The notes under the pieces were generated by a model that made no database searches, was not told the origin of the DNA, and was given only the letters and a program-made list of their open reading frames with translations. From Actinomycetota bacterium (GTDB taxonomy: Bacteria; Actinomycetota; Actinomycetes; S36-B12; CAIYMF01): a DNA stretch of 64,000 nucleotides. The stretch's first letter is position 1. Every line of letters starts with the position of its first letter. Below are positions 19,211 through 28,252 of the stretch, piece by piece. The DNA is taken from NCBI GenBank assembly GCA_020161245.1, contig JAIUOK010000010.1, positions 29,916-93,915 of the forward strand, given 5' to 3'. The translations under genes were made by a program, and so were the position numbers.

Positions 19211-20137
19211 TCAGCGGTGCAGGCCGTCGAGCAGCTCGAGGATGATCCCTTCGCGCAGAGCCCACGGCCCGATCTCGACACGCTCGACGGCGAGGATGTC
19301 CATGGCCGCCTCTGCCACGACGGCGCCCGCGAGCAGCTGGCCGGCGCGCCCGGGGCTGACGCCGGGAAGCGCGGCGCGCTCCTTCGTGGTCATGGTCGCG
19401 AGCTTGGGCACCCAGGTGCGGAGGTCGTCGCGGGCGAGGTAGCGCTTGGCGAACGGGCCCTCGCTGTAGGGCGCCGCCCCGGCGATGCGCGCGAGCGAGC
19501 GGAAGGTCTTGCTCGTGGCGACCACATGGCGGGGCTCGCCGGCGCGCGCGACCCGGTGGGCGACGTCGGCGATGGTGGCGCGGGCGTGCTTGCGCATCGC
19601 GCGCACCTCGTCGGACTGCGGCGGGTCGTGATGCACGAACGCGCGCGTGGTGCGGCCGGCGCCGAGGGGCACGGAGATCGCGACGTCCGGCGCCTCGTCG
19701 GCCCCCACCGCGATCTCGAGCGAGCCGCCGCCGATGTCGAGGCAGAGCAGGCGGCCCGATGACCAGCCGAACCAGCGGCGCACCGCCAGGAACGTCAGCC
19801 GGGCCTCGTCCGGGCCGGACAGCACCGTGAGGTCGACGCCGGTGCGCTCCCGGACCGTCGTCAGCACGTCCTCGCCGTTCGCGGCCTCCCGGATCGCCGA
19901 CGTCGCGAACGCATGCATCTGGGTGACGCCGAGGTCCTCGGCGACATCCTGCGCCGAGCGGACGAACGTCACGAGCTTGTCGATGCCCACGTCGCTGATG
20001 CGCTCGCCGACGAGGTGCTCCGCCAGGCGCATCTCGGTCTTGTGCGAGTGGGCTGGCAGAGGCGCCGCGCCGTGGTGCGCATCGACGACGAGCAGATGGA
20101 CCGTGTTGGATCCGACGTCCAGAACACCCAGGCGCAC
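19211..20137 (-). CDS. Ppx/GppA phosphatase family protein (short form)
   Basis: A 308-residue member of the ASKHA-fold exopolyphosphatase/pppGpp phosphohydrolase family. The phosphate-1 loop [14 protein letters not shown], the SAIREA segment and DIGGGSLE (phosphate-2) are present, and the C-terminal HD extension of long Ppx is absent, as in Rv0496 (Ppx1). It hydrolyses short-chain polyphosphate in mycobacteria, which would tie it to the stringent response. GTG start at 20137. Confidence 0.9.
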   Translation of the reverse strand: MRLGVLDVGSNTVHLLVVDAHHGAAPLPAHSHKTEMRLAEHLVGERISDVGIDKLVTFVRSAQDVAEDLGVTQMHAFATSAIREAANGEDVLTTVRERTGVDLTVLSGPDEARLTFLAVRRWFGWSSGRLLCLDIGGGSLEIAVGADEAPDVAISVPLGAGRTTRAFVHHDPPQSDEVRAMRKHARATIADVAHRVARAGEPRHVVATSKTFRSLARIAGAAPYSEGPFAKRYLARDDLRTWVPKLATMTTKERAALPGVSPGRAGQLLAGAVVAEAAMDILAVERVEIGPWALREGIILELLDGLHR

Positions 20138-20167
20138 ACCGCCAGGCTAGTGGCCCCCCGGGTTTCC

Positions 20168-20218
20168 CGATGAAGGGTCCCTCGGACCATGAGAGCCAGA
20201 CACTTCTGCCCTTCATCG
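20168..20218. repeat. Palindromic repeat, CGATGAAGGG family, copy in ppx upstream region
   Basis: CGATGAAGGG (20168-20177) and CCCTTCATCG (20209-20218) are perfect 10-bp arms around 31 bases. The left side, GATGAAGGGTCCC followed by ACCATGA, resembles the repeats at 21616-21666 and 22731-22764. It lies between two divergent genes (ppx-like and 20302). Confidence 0.65.
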
Positions 20219-20301
20219 CCGGGGCCGTGACGGAGTCGTGGTCGTGGCCCGACCCGCGGGTCCGTCACACCGGCGTCACGTGCAGCGCCTAGGGTGACGC
20301 C

Positions 20302-21162
20302 GTGGCTGCCAAGAACAAGAGCACCCCCGTCGACGTCGTCATCGGCCGTCGCGGCGACGAGGTACCGCTGGACTTCCCGCGCGCGTACGTCGAGTTCCCG
20401 GACCCGGCCGACTCCGACGGCACGACGGTCTACCGGTGCGATCTCACGTGGCTGACGAGCCGGTGGACCTGCATCTACGGCAACGGCTGCCACGGCATCG
20501 ACGCGAGCAAGCCCGACGACGGCTGCTGCGTGCTCGGCGCGCACTTCGCCGACAAGGACGACGAGAAGCGCACCAAGAAGTACGCCGCGATGCTCACGCC
20601 CGAGACCTGGCAGTTCCACAAGCAGGGCACCAAGAAGGGCTTCGTCGAGAAGGACGAGGACGGCGCCCGCAAGACACGCGTGCACGAGGGTGCGTGCATC
20701 TTCCTCAACCGGCAGGGCTTCGAGGGCGGCGCCGGGTGCGCGCTGCACCAGCTCGCCGGCCGGATCGGCGAGCCGATCACCGTCGTCAAGCCCGACGTGT
20801 GCTGGCAGCTGCCGGTGCGCCGGACCTTCCAGCACGTCGAGCGGCCGGACGGCACCGAGATCCTGCTGGTGACCATCGGCGAGTACGACCGCCGCGGCTG
20901 GGGCTCGGGCGGCCACGACCTCGACTGGTACTGCAGCGGGTCGACCGAGGCGCACGTCGCCGCGGAGCCGGTCTTCGTCACCGAGAAGGGCACGCTCGTC
21001 GAGCTCATGGGCGAGGCGGCCTACCACGTGCTCGCGGCCCACTGCGAGGCGCGGATGGCCGCCCTCACCGCCGCGCGCACGGTCGCCGCCAAGCAGCGCT
21101 CCGCCGCCGCGCGCGAGGCCGCCCTCCTCCCGTTCGCCCCCCACCCCGCCGACCCGGTCTGA
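20302..21162 (+). CDS. Cysteine-rich conserved hypothetical protein
   Basis: A 286-residue protein with many cysteines: CIYGNGCHG, a Cys-Cys pair in GCCVLG, GACIF, GCALH, VCWQLP and YCSG. The spacing recalls YkgJ/DUF3109-type proteins that bind an iron-sulphur cluster or zinc, but this assignment is tentative. The C-terminal 40 residues are Ala/Arg-rich and helical. GTG at 20302 follows an AGGGTGA ribosome binding site. It is not in an obvious operon; the MmcQ-like gene follows 39 bp later. Confidence 0.7.
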   Translation: MAAKNKSTPVDVVIGRRGDEVPLDFPRAYVEFPDPADSDGTTVYRCDLTWLTSRWTCIYGNGCHGIDASKPDDGCCVLGAHFADKDDEKRTKKYAAMLTPETWQFHKQGTKKGFVEKDEDGARKTRVHEGACIFLNRQGFEGGAGCALHQLAGRIGEPITVVKPDVCWQLPVRRTFQHVERPDGTEILLVTIGEYDRRGWGSGGHDLDWYCSGSTEAHVAAEPVFVTEKGTLVELMGEAAYHVLAAHCEARMAALTAARTVAAKQRSAAAREAALLPFAPHPADPV

Positions 21163-21201
21163 CCCGCCGGAGCTGTCGGGGCGACGACGTACGGTCGGGG
21201 C

Positions 21202-21621
21202 ATGGCCCGACGCCGCCCGAGCGACCAGCGCGCCCTCGCCGAGTCGGTGCTGCGCGAGCTGCCCGGCGTCGCGCTCACCCATCCGTTCGGCGACGACGTC
21301 GACGTCTGGAAGGTCGCGGCCGGCCCTGAGGGCGGCGGCGGCAAGATGATCTGCATCGCCGACCTCGACGCCGACCCCGGCCGAGTGACGCTCAAGGTGG
21401 ATCCGCCGATCGGCGTCGCGCTCGTCGCGGAGCACGAGGCGATCACGCCGGGCTACCACACCGACAAGCGGCACTGGATCACCGTCGTCCTCGACGGCAC
21501 CGTGCCCGACACCCTCCTGCGCGAGCTGCTCGAGGACTCCTACGACCTCGTCGTCCACGCCCTCCCCGCCCGCACCCGCTTCCTCATCGACCCAGACCGC
21601 TTCCCGCCCCCTTCTCGATGA
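21202..21621 (+). CDS. MmcQ/YjbR-family DNA-binding-like protein
   Basis: A 139-residue CyaY-like-fold protein with the family hallmark PGYHTDKRHWITV near residue 92. Function in the cell is not known. Its stop codon lies inside the left arm of a palindromic repeat (21616-21666) that it shares with the convergent AbiEi-like gene. Another member of the same family is at 48338-48721. Confidence 0.85.
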   Translation: MARRRPSDQRALAESVLRELPGVALTHPFGDDVDVWKVAAGPEGGGGKMICIADLDADPGRVTLKVDPPIGVALVAEHEAITPGYHTDKRHWITVVLDGTVPDTLLRELLEDSYDLVVHALPARTRFLIDPDRFPPPSR

Positions 21622-21666
21622 GGGGTCCCCATGACCAATAGACCGGTACAGGGGTTCCACTCATCG
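21616..21666. repeat. Inverted-repeat element, left copy, between convergent stops
   Basis: The 34 bases at 21617-21650 match 22731-22764 (opposite orientation) at 32 of 34 positions, so the AbiEi-like gene is bracketed by inverted repeats. The copy is itself a hairpin: CGATGAG (21616-21622) pairs with CTCATCG (21660-21666), and both arms contain a stop codon (of the MmcQ-like and the AbiEi-like gene). Confidence 0.85.
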
Positions 21667-22647
21667 GGCGCACGGCGTGACGAGGACTGACGGTGCAGGG
21701 CGCCCGGCCGCCGAGCGGATTGCTGTCCAGACCTCATCGAGAACGGCCTCGTGGTCCCCGTCGAGCCTTCGCGGCGATGCGTGGATCACGCTCAGGCCAT
21801 GGGCAGTCATGCGGGCATGTCGGCGCATCGTCGCCTCCCAGGACTCGACGCCGAAGTGGTACTCGCGCGAATCGATCTCCAGGGCAACGCCGGTTGCCGG
21901 GTCGTAGGCGTCAGGGCAGGCCAAGAAGGTGCCGTCCAGGAGATGGATCTGCGGATTCAACACCATGCGGCTGAGGCCGACGGCGTCCAGGAGCTCGGGT
22001 AGGCGAGCCTCAGGGACCGAGCGCGCGCCAGCGAAGACCGCCTCGAGCGCGAGCCTCGCGAACCTGGAGCCGCGCTTCTGGCCCTTGATGCGCTCGTCGT
22101 TCAGAGCCTCAGGCGAAGCCAGCCGGCGCTGGACCACTTCGAAGATGAGCGCCTGCACCGCCTCCTCATCCGTGCAGCGCCGGCACGCATCCAGCACTGC
22201 GCGGTACATGGGCGCGACTCTGAGGAGTCCGTCGTTCCGCGCCACTGGCAGCGATCTCGTCCGCTCCACGACGACGAAGTCCCGGCTGCTGCGTCGAGCG
22301 ACATGGTCTACGAGGAGCAGCGCCTCGTTCTCGAGCCCGAACGCAGGACGGAACGCGGCCTTCAGGCCCCGCCGGCGCAGGATCGCAGCGCCGGACAGCA
22401 CCGACTCGGGGCCGCCGTAGAGCTGAGCGCCTGCGAGGTACTGCGCGGGGCTGACGGTGTGCCTGGGCTCGAAGCGGTGGACGCCGTAGATCAACCGGCT
22501 GAACATCCCTCCGACTTGTTGCTCGTGCCAGAGGACCGTCTGCCGAGGTACGCCCAAGTCGCGCAACTGGGCAGACGTGATGAGCCCGTACTGCTGGGCG
22601 GCGACGTCTCGGACTTGCTCTCGGGTCCAGGTAGCTCGGGGCGGCAT
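21661..22647 (-). CDS. AbiEi-like winged-helix + DUF559/PD-(D/E)XK-fold protein
   Basis: A 328-residue protein. The N-terminal 70 residues form an AbiEi_4-like winged helix (VRDVAAQQYGLITSAQL, then QTVLWH), as in transcriptional antitoxins of type IV toxin-antitoxin systems. The C-terminus carries the E-I-D-S-R-E-Y-H core (near 258-265), typical of the DUF559/Vsr-like nuclease fold. No AbiEii toxin gene adjoins it, so it is a solitary member of a family common in actinobacteria. It is bracketed by inverted repeats and looks less GC-biased than its neighbours, suggesting horizontal acquisition. Its function is unknown; regulation, nuclease activity or defence are all possible. Confidence 0.8.
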   Translation of the reverse strand: MPPRATWTREQVRDVAAQQYGLITSAQLRDLGVPRQTVLWHEQQVGGMFSRLIYGVHRFEPRHTVSPAQYLAGAQLYGGPESVLSGAAILRRRGLKAAFRPAFGLENEALLLVDHVARRSSRDFVVVERTRSLPVARNDGLLRVAPMYRAVLDACRRCTDEEAVQALIFEVVQRRLASPEALNDERIKGQKRGSRFARLALEAVFAGARSVPEARLPELLDAVGLSRMVLNPQIHLLDGTFLACPDAYDPATGVALEIDSREYHFGVESWEATMRRHARMTAHGLSVIHASPRRLDGDHEAVLDEVWTAIRSAAGRPAPSVLVTPCAR

Positions 22648-22730
22648 GGGGGCAGCGTGAGGCAGCGGGCCGCCCGGTCCGCGGGGCGCGCCGCTGTCCT
22701 GTGGACGACGGCCACCGTGAGGGGAGCCTG

Positions 22731-22764
22731 TGTACGGGTCTATTGGTCATGGGGACCCTTCATC
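22731..22764. repeat. Inverted-repeat element, right copy, upstream of radA
   Basis: This is the inverted counterpart of 21617-21650 (32 of 34 identical). It lies between the AbiEi-like start (22647) and the radA start (22801). Weaker similarity continues a further 15-20 bases inward on both sides. Confidence 0.85.
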
Positions 22765-22800
22765 TGAACCCCTGTCGGGCGGGGTCCGTAGGGTGCGGGC

Positions 22801-24210
22801 ATGGCGAAGGCGAGGGCGGCGGGGTTCCGGTGCACGGAGTGCGGGTGGATCTCGCCGAAGTGGGTCGGGCGCTGCGGGGAGTGCCAGGCGTGGGGCACCG
22901 TGGCGGAGCAGTCGGCGCCCACCTCCGCGACGGGCCTCAAGAGCCGCACCGACGGCGTGGCGCCGACGCGCCGGGCGCGCCCGGTGTCGCAGATCGCCGA
23001 GGAGCACGTCGTCCGGTCGACGACGGGCATCGGCGAGTTCGACCGGGTCCTCGGCGGCGGCCTCGTCCCGGGGCAGGTCGTGCTGGTGGCGGGCGAGCCC
23101 GGGGTCGGCAAGTCCACCCTGCTGCTCGCGGTGGCCCACGAGGTCGCCGAGCGCGGCGGCGGCACTGTCCTGTACGTCAGCGGCGAGGAGTCGGTCGAGC
23201 AGATCGGCGTCCGCGCCCGGCGTACCGGGGCCGGCTCCGACCGGCTGCTGCTCGCCGACGAGAACGACCTCGCCACGGTCCTCGGCCACGTCGAGGAGCA
23301 CGACCCCGCGCTCATCGTCGTCGACTCCGTCCAGACCATCGCCAGCTCCGACGTCGAGGGCCGCGCCGGCGGCGTCGCCCAGGTCGTCGAGGTCACCCAG
23401 GTCCTCAGCCGCGTCGCGAAGTCACGGCGCACCCCGCTGCTCGTCGTGGGTCAGTCCACGAAGGACTCCAGCATCGCGGGGCCGCGCGCCCTCGAGCACC
23501 TCGTCGACACCGTGCTCACCTTCGAGGGCGACCGCCACACCGCCCTGCGACTGCTGCGCGCCGTGAAGAACCGCTACGGCCCGGCCGACGAGATCGTCTG
23601 CTTCGAGCAGACCGAGGACGGCCTGCGCGAGGTCGTCGACCCCAGCGACCTGTTCCGCGAGCACCGCGAGAAGCCGGTGCCCGGCACCTGCGTCACGGTG
23701 ACGGTCGAGGGACGCCGGCCGATGCTGGCCGAGGTCCAGTCGCTCGTGACCGAGTCGGCCACGCCCAACCCCCGCCGCGGTGTCAGCGGCCTCGACGCCG
23801 CACGCGTGGCGATGCTGGTGGCCGTCACCGAGCGGTCGGTGCGCCGGCGCATCTCCGACCGCGAGGTGTACGTCGCCACCGTCGGCGGCGCCAAGCTCGC
23901 CGATCCCGCCGTCGACCTCGCCGTCTGCCTGGCGATCGCGTCGGCCAGCCTCGGCCGGGCGCTGCACGCCGACGTCATCGCGATCGGCGAGGTGGCGCTG
24001 TCGGGCGACGTCCGGCGCGTGCCGTTCCTCGCCCAGCGCGTCGCCGAGGCGCGCCGCCTGGGCTACCAGCGCATCCTCGTGCCGCGGGGCACGAAGTCCC
24101 TGCTGCCGGCCGAGCTGCAGGGCGGGCCGGGGCCCGACGGCGTCCGGGTCACCGAGGTCGGCCACCTCGAGGAGGCGCTCGGCATGCTCCGCCACCTCTC
24201 CGTCGTCTGA
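22801..24210 (+). CDS. radA: DNA repair protein RadA
   Basis: A RecA-related ATPase that helps process recombination intermediates by promoting branch migration. The 469-residue protein has an N-terminal C4 zinc finger (C11, C14, C25, C28), Walker A GEPGVGKST (98-106), the RadA signature KNRYG near 260 and a C-terminal Lon-protease-like domain. ATG at 22801. disA follows after 353 bp, the usual actinobacterial order. The 3' end is duplicated downstream (24264-24361), and its last residues (MLRHLSVV) differ from those encoded by the second copy (MLRHIADL). Confidence 0.95.
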   Translation: MAKARAAGFRCTECGWISPKWVGRCGECQAWGTVAEQSAPTSATGLKSRTDGVAPTRRARPVSQIAEEHVVRSTTGIGEFDRVLGGGLVPGQVVLVAGEPGVGKSTLLLAVAHEVAERGGGTVLYVSGEESVEQIGVRARRTGAGSDRLLLADENDLATVLGHVEEHDPALIVVDSVQTIASSDVEGRAGGVAQVVEVTQVLSRVAKSRRTPLLVVGQSTKDSSIAGPRALEHLVDTVLTFEGDRHTALRLLRAVKNRYGPADEIVCFEQTEDGLREVVDPSDLFREHREKPVPGTCVTVTVEGRRPMLAEVQSLVTESATPNPRRGVSGLDAARVAMLVAVTERSVRRRISDREVYVATVGGAKLADPAVDLAVCLAIASASLGRALHADVIAIGEVALSGDVRRVPFLAQRVAEARRLGYQRILVPRGTKSLLPAELQGGPGPDGVRVTEVGHLEEALGMLRHLSVV

Positions 24211-24263
24211 CCATCGCCCGCGAGACGAGGACGGCGGGCAGACGTCCAGCGCACGACTGCGTT

Positions 24264-24361
24264 GCTGCAGGGCGGGCCGGGGCCGACGGCGTCCGGGTCA
24301 CCGAGGTCGGCCACCTCGAGGAGGCGCTCGGCATGCTCCGCCACATCGCCGACCTCTGACC
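24264..24361 (+). pseudogene. Second, partial copy of the radA 3' end
   Basis: Bases 24264-24344 repeat 24114-24195 almost exactly (one C missing in the GGGGCCC run, which breaks the frame at that point). Similarity then continues at 13 of 17 positions through the stop codon. The remnant would encode the C-terminal residues EEALGMLRHIADL followed by a stop. No start or other radA sequence precedes it. The rest of the 24211-24563 gap shows no gene; a disA promoter with a possible -10 (GATACAGT near 24508) may lie there. Confidence 0.8.
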
Positions 24362-24563
24362 GGACCCGCCCCGTCGCGAGGACGGGGACGAGGCGGCCGC
24401 TGACGGCAGCGGGCAGGCCGCCCACGGGGCGGCGTCGCCCGGTCGGCGCAACGGCGTCCCGCAGACGGGCACCCGTCGGCCGCGCGGCAGGCGTCGCTCC
24501 CGCAGCCCGATACAGTGGCGGTGTCCGGGACGCCGGACATCTCCAGCAGACCCGGGGGCAGCA

Positions 24564-25661
24564 GTGGCGGCCGAGAAGACCGACGTCGACGCTGCGCTGC
24601 GCGCGGCGATCGCCCAGGTGGCTCCCGGCACGGTGCTCCGCGACGGCCTCGAGCGCATCCTGCGCGGCCGCACCGGCGGTCTCGTCGTCCTCGGCCACGA
24701 CCGCCAGGTCGAGGCGATGGCGTCCGGCGGCTTCTCCCTCGACGTCGAGTTCTCGGCGCAGCGCCTGCGCGAGCTGGCGAAGATGGACGGCGCGGTGATC
24801 TGCGACCGCGACGCCACCCGTCTGCTGCGCGCGGCCGTGCAGCTGCTGCCGGATCCCACCATCCCCACCGACGAGCAGGGCACGCGCCACCGCACCGCCG
24901 ACCGCGTCTCCAAGAGCAGCGGCTTCCCGGTGGTCAGCGTCAGCAAGTCGATGAACACGATCGCGCTCTACGTCGCCGGACGCCGCTACGTGCTCGAGGA
25001 CTCCGGCGCCATCCTCAGCCGCGCCAACCAGGCGCTGGCCACGCTCGAGCGCTACAAGATGCGCCTCGACGAGGTGAGCGGCACGCTCTCCGCCCTCGAG
25101 ATCGAGGATCTCGTGACGGTCCGCGACGTCTGCTCGGTCGCGCAGCGCCTGGAGATGGTGCGCCGCATCGCGGCCGAGATCGCCGACTACCTCGTCGAGC
25201 TCGGCACCGACGGCCGCCTCATGAGCCTGCAGCTCGACGAGCTGGTCGCCGGAGTCGAGACCGACCGCGAGCTAGTCGTCCGCGACTACCTGCCGCCGTC
25301 GACGAGCGCCAAGAAGAGCCAGCGCGGCCTCGAGCAGGCCCTCACCGACCTCGATGCCCTGACGGCGACCGACCTGCTCGACCTCGCCAACGTGGCGCGG
25401 GCGATCGGCTTCGCGCAGGCACCCGACCAGCTCGACCAGGCGGTGAGCCCCCGCGGCTACCGCCTGCTCGCGCGGGTCCCCCGGCTCCCCGAGGCCGTGC
25501 TCGAGCGGCTCGTCTCCCACTTCGGCGGGCTGCAGCGCCTGCTGGCGGCGTCGATCGACGACCTGCAGGCCGTCGAGGGCGTCGGCGAGGCCCGGGCGCG
25601 ATCGATCCGCGAGGGCCTGTCGCGCCTCGCCGAGTCGAGCATCCTCGAGCGGTACGTCTGA
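24564..25661 (+). CDS. disA: DNA integrity scanning protein / diadenylate cyclase DisA
   Basis: Makes the second messenger c-di-AMP from two ATP and senses branched DNA. The 365-residue protein has the DAC-domain motifs D75-G-A and R108-H-R-T, a helical linker, and a C-terminal RuvA-like helix-hairpin-helix domain ([19 protein letters not shown]). GTG at 24564. RadA, encoded just upstream, is known in other bacteria to inhibit DisA, which fits the conserved pairing. It is convergent with the RDD-like gene with a 1-bp gap. Confidence 0.95.
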   Translation: MAAEKTDVDAALRAAIAQVAPGTVLRDGLERILRGRTGGLVVLGHDRQVEAMASGGFSLDVEFSAQRLRELAKMDGAVICDRDATRLLRAAVQLLPDPTIPTDEQGTRHRTADRVSKSSGFPVVSVSKSMNTIALYVAGRRYVLEDSGAILSRANQALATLERYKMRLDEVSGTLSALEIEDLVTVRDVCSVAQRLEMVRRIAAEIADYLVELGTDGRLMSLQLDELVAGVETDRELVVRDYLPPSTSAKKSQRGLEQALTDLDALTATDLLDLANVARAIGFAQAPDQLDQAVSPRGYRLLARVPRLPEAVLERLVSHFGGLQRLLAASIDDLQAVEGVGEARARSIREGLSRLAESSILERYV

Positions 25662-25662
25662 C

Positions 25663-26220
25663 TCAGGACCGGGCTGCGGGCTCCGCCTGCACATCGTCGG
25701 CCGGCACCAGGCCGAAGGTCACGTCGCGCAGTCCGAGCAGCTTCTCCACCACTCCGCGGCGCGCGTCGTCGAACAGGGCTGTGGCCAGCGCGACGAGGAC
25801 GAGCGCGACGCCGATGAGCAGGCCGCCGGAATCGTGCCGCACCGACATCACCGCGAGGACGACGCCGGACAGCAGAGCGGGGCGCGTCGCACGGCGCAGA
25901 TAGCCCAGCTCGCGCCCGGCGGGGTCGACGACACGCAGCTCGGCCCACTTCCAGACCATGCCGCTGCCCGGGCCGGCGGTCACCATCGCGATCGCGACGA
26001 GCCAGGCGACGCCGATCGCGACCCACGACGCCCAGCCGTCCCACGAGACGCCGAGCGGGTTGCTCGCATCACGATGCGCGGCCGCGGGCGACAGCACGAA
26101 CATCATGCAGATGAGGATCGCCACGAAGGCGAACGAGAACACCGCCGCTGACAGCCCCCACGCGAACGCGATCGTGCCGCGCCCGGGGACGACCTGCCCC
26201 AGCCTGGTCGAACCGCTCAT
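25663..26220 (-). CDS. RDD-like integral membrane protein
   Basis: A 185-residue membrane protein with hydrophobic segments at about 15-42, 63-85 and 112-145. The motif GRELGYLRRATRPALL and the closing DDARRGVVEKLLGLRDVTF resemble the RDD family, whose roles are mostly unknown. ATG at 26220 is preceded by a GGGGGAG ribosome binding site; an ATG at 26250 is less likely. It lies at the edge of the che genes. Confidence 0.65.
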   Translation of the reverse strand: MSGSTRLGQVVPGRGTIAFAWGLSAAVFSFAFVAILICMMFVLSPAAAHRDASNPLGVSWDGWASWVAIGVAWLVAIAMVTAGPGSGMVWKWAELRVVDPAGRELGYLRRATRPALLSGVVLAVMSVRHDSGGLLIGVALVLVALATALFDDARRGVVEKLLGLRDVTFGLVPADDVQAEPAARS

Positions 26221-26299
26221 GGCCGCACTCCCCCTCGAGATCCGTGCCATCAGAGTGGCATGTCCGCGCGGCGGCAGGCGGCGGAACCGCCCGGAAGCC

Positions 26300-26851
26300 T
26301 CAGCCGGCGTCGCGGTCCGCCGACGGCAGATCCACCACGACGACGGCCTCGCCGCCCCCGACCGGCCGCACGACGCCACGCGCGTAGGCGGGCAGCACGG
26401 CCGCTGCCGCACCGGGCTCCGCCTCGAGCTCGCCGGGCCCGGTCACCGCGACGACGTGGTCGACGACGAGCCCGGCGTGGCGGCGCCACAGCGGCAGCAG
26501 CACATCGCCGTCGCCCTGGGGGTCGCGGCGCAGGTCGACGACCGGGACCGACCGGCCGTGCACGTCGACGAGGGCGAGAGCCCGCCCGAAGCCGGCCGAG
26601 TCGAGCACGGGCAGCCGGGTCAGCCGCGGCGAGCGCGCGATCTCGCGGACGTCGCCGATGGGCACCGCCATCGTGGTGCCATCGACGGAGAACAGCACGT
26701 AGCCGGCATCGGACGCCGGGCCCGCGGCCTCGGCCGTGGCGGCGGACTGCGCCGTATCGACCGGCGCGGGCGGCTCGAGGTCGGCGGGTGCCGGGTCCTC
26801 AGCGGGCCGGCGCAGGGCGGCCGGCACCGGGGCGCTGGTGAACAAGCTCAT
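26300..26851 (-). CDS. cheW: CheW-like chemosensory adaptor
   Basis: A 183-residue protein with a disordered Ala/Pro-rich N-terminus (about 1-50) and a CheW SH3-like domain (YVLFSVDGTTMAVPIGDVREIAR ... GRSVPVVDLR). CheW couples receptors to the kinase CheA. It starts 2 bases past the cheR stop, so it is the last gene of a cheB-cheR-cheW operon. No receptor or CheA gene is present nearby. Confidence 0.85.
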   Translation of the reverse strand: MSLFTSAPVPAALRRPAEDPAPADLEPPAPVDTAQSAATAEAAGPASDAGYVLFSVDGTTMAVPIGDVREIARSPRLTRLPVLDSAGFGRALALVDVHGRSVPVVDLRRDPQGDGDVLLPLWRRHAGLVVDHVVAVTGPGELEAEPGAAAAVLPAYARGVVRPVGGGEAVVVVDLPSADRDAG

Positions 26852-26853
26852 GG

Positions 26854-28251
26854 TCAGACCGCCTCGGCGGCCCGCCGCTCGGCCTCGTCGGCCAGCCGGC
26901 GGCACAGCGCGACGAGCTGCTCGACGTCGCAGCCGTCGAGCAGGTCCTCGAGGTCGGCGGCGTCGGTCGCCGGCAGCGCGACCGCGGCGGCGCGGTACTG
27001 CGTCGCAGCACCGCGATGCTCCCCGCAGCGCGAGAGCGCGCCAGCGAGGGCGAACAGGGCGTGCCCCGCGTGCGGCGCGAGGTAGACGGCGCGTCGTAGC
27101 ACGGGGACGGAGGCGGCGTCGTCGCCGGCGTTCGCCAGCGCCTTGCCCTGCAGCACGTAGGCGTCGACCTCCAGCGGGCTGGCCGTCGCCGCCAGCCGTG
27201 CGAGCTTGGCCGCCTCGGCGTAGCGGGTCTGCGCCATGGCTTCGCGGGCGAGGCCGAGCAGCTCGTTGGCACGGTCAGGGTCGGGCAGCTCGTCGCCGGA
27301 CAGCGCACGCCTGCGCGCGCTCGGCGGCGCCACGCGCGGCACGGGCAGTGGGCGCCGCGGGCGCTCGGGCTCGGGCTCCGGCTCGGGCAGGCGTCCGGCG
27401 GGGACGTCCTTGCGGTAGACGAACGCGTCGCCGAGGGTCACCAGCGTGAAATCGTCGGTGAGCTGCCACAGCGTCTCGGCGTGGCCGAGCATGAGGTAGC
27501 CGCCTGCGGCGAGCACCGAGTGGAACCTCCCGACGACCTCGCGGGTGGTGTCCTTGGCGAAGTAGATGGTGACGTTGCGGCACACGACGAGGTCGACGTC
27601 GCCGGGGCCGAACGGCGGAGCCTCGGCGACGAGGTTGTGCAGGCGGGCGACGACGAGGCCGCGGGCCGCAGGTGCCACGACCGACGCGCGGCCGGACCGC
27701 TCGAAGAACCGGGCCGCGCGCTCCTCGCTCACCAGCTGCAGCGACCGGCCCTCGTAGCGGGCCCGCTTGGTCGCGGCGACAGCCACCGTCGACAGGTCCG
27801 TCGCCACGATCCGGATCTCGGGCGACTCCTGCAGCGAGTCGGCCACCTCGAGGGCGAGCATCGCCAGGGAGTACGGCTCCTCGCCGGTCGAGCAGCCGGC
27901 GCTCCAGATCGTCAGCGCCCGTCCGCGTGCGAGGGCGCGTCGCATCAGCTCGGGCAGGATGCGGTGGCGCAGCGCGTGCATCTGCGGCGGGTTGCGGAAG
28001 AACTGTGTCTCCGGGATGGTCACGGCGTCGAGCAGCCGCTGGCGCTCGTCGGCCCCCTCGGGCGAGCTGATCCGCGCGAGGTAGGCGCCGAGATCCGCGG
28101 CGCCCATGGCCGCGACCCGCTCCGCGACGATGCTGGCGAGCACCGGCCGGCGCGACGAGTCGAAGACGAGGCCCGCCGTGGTGGCGAGGTACTGCGCGAT
28201 CGCCGCGTGCTCGGCGTCGGTGAGGTCGTGGGCCGGGGTCGAGACGGTCAT
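26854..28251 (-). CDS. cheR: CheR-type methyltransferase with C-terminal TPR-like region
   Basis: Methylates receptor glutamates using SAM. The 465-residue protein contains the CheR N-domain, the motif ETQFFRNPPQ, the SAM-binding SAGCSTGEEPYS and the later VVCRNVTIYF, then a Pro-rich linker (about 300-330) and a tetratricopeptide-like region (AMAQTRYAEAAKLARLAATASP...). The TPR fusion is typical of CheR in alternative chemosensory systems. ATG at 28251 starts 1 base after the cheB stop. Confidence 0.9.
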   Translation of the reverse strand: MTVSTPAHDLTDAEHAAIAQYLATTAGLVFDSSRRPVLASIVAERVAAMGAADLGAYLARISSPEGADERQRLLDAVTIPETQFFRNPPQMHALRHRILPELMRRALARGRALTIWSAGCSTGEEPYSLAMLALEVADSLQESPEIRIVATDLSTVAVAATKRARYEGRSLQLVSEERAARFFERSGRASVVAPAARGLVVARLHNLVAEAPPFGPGDVDLVVCRNVTIYFAKDTTREVVGRFHSVLAAGGYLMLGHAETLWQLTDDFTLVTLGDAFVYRKDVPAGRLPEPEPEPERPRRPLPVPRVAPPSARRRALSGDELPDPDRANELLGLAREAMAQTRYAEAAKLARLAATASPLEVDAYVLQGKALANAGDDAASVPVLRRAVYLAPHAGHALFALAGALSRCGEHRGAATQYRAAAVALPATDAADLEDLLDGCDVEQLVALCRRLADEAERRAAEAV

Positions 28252-28252
28252 G

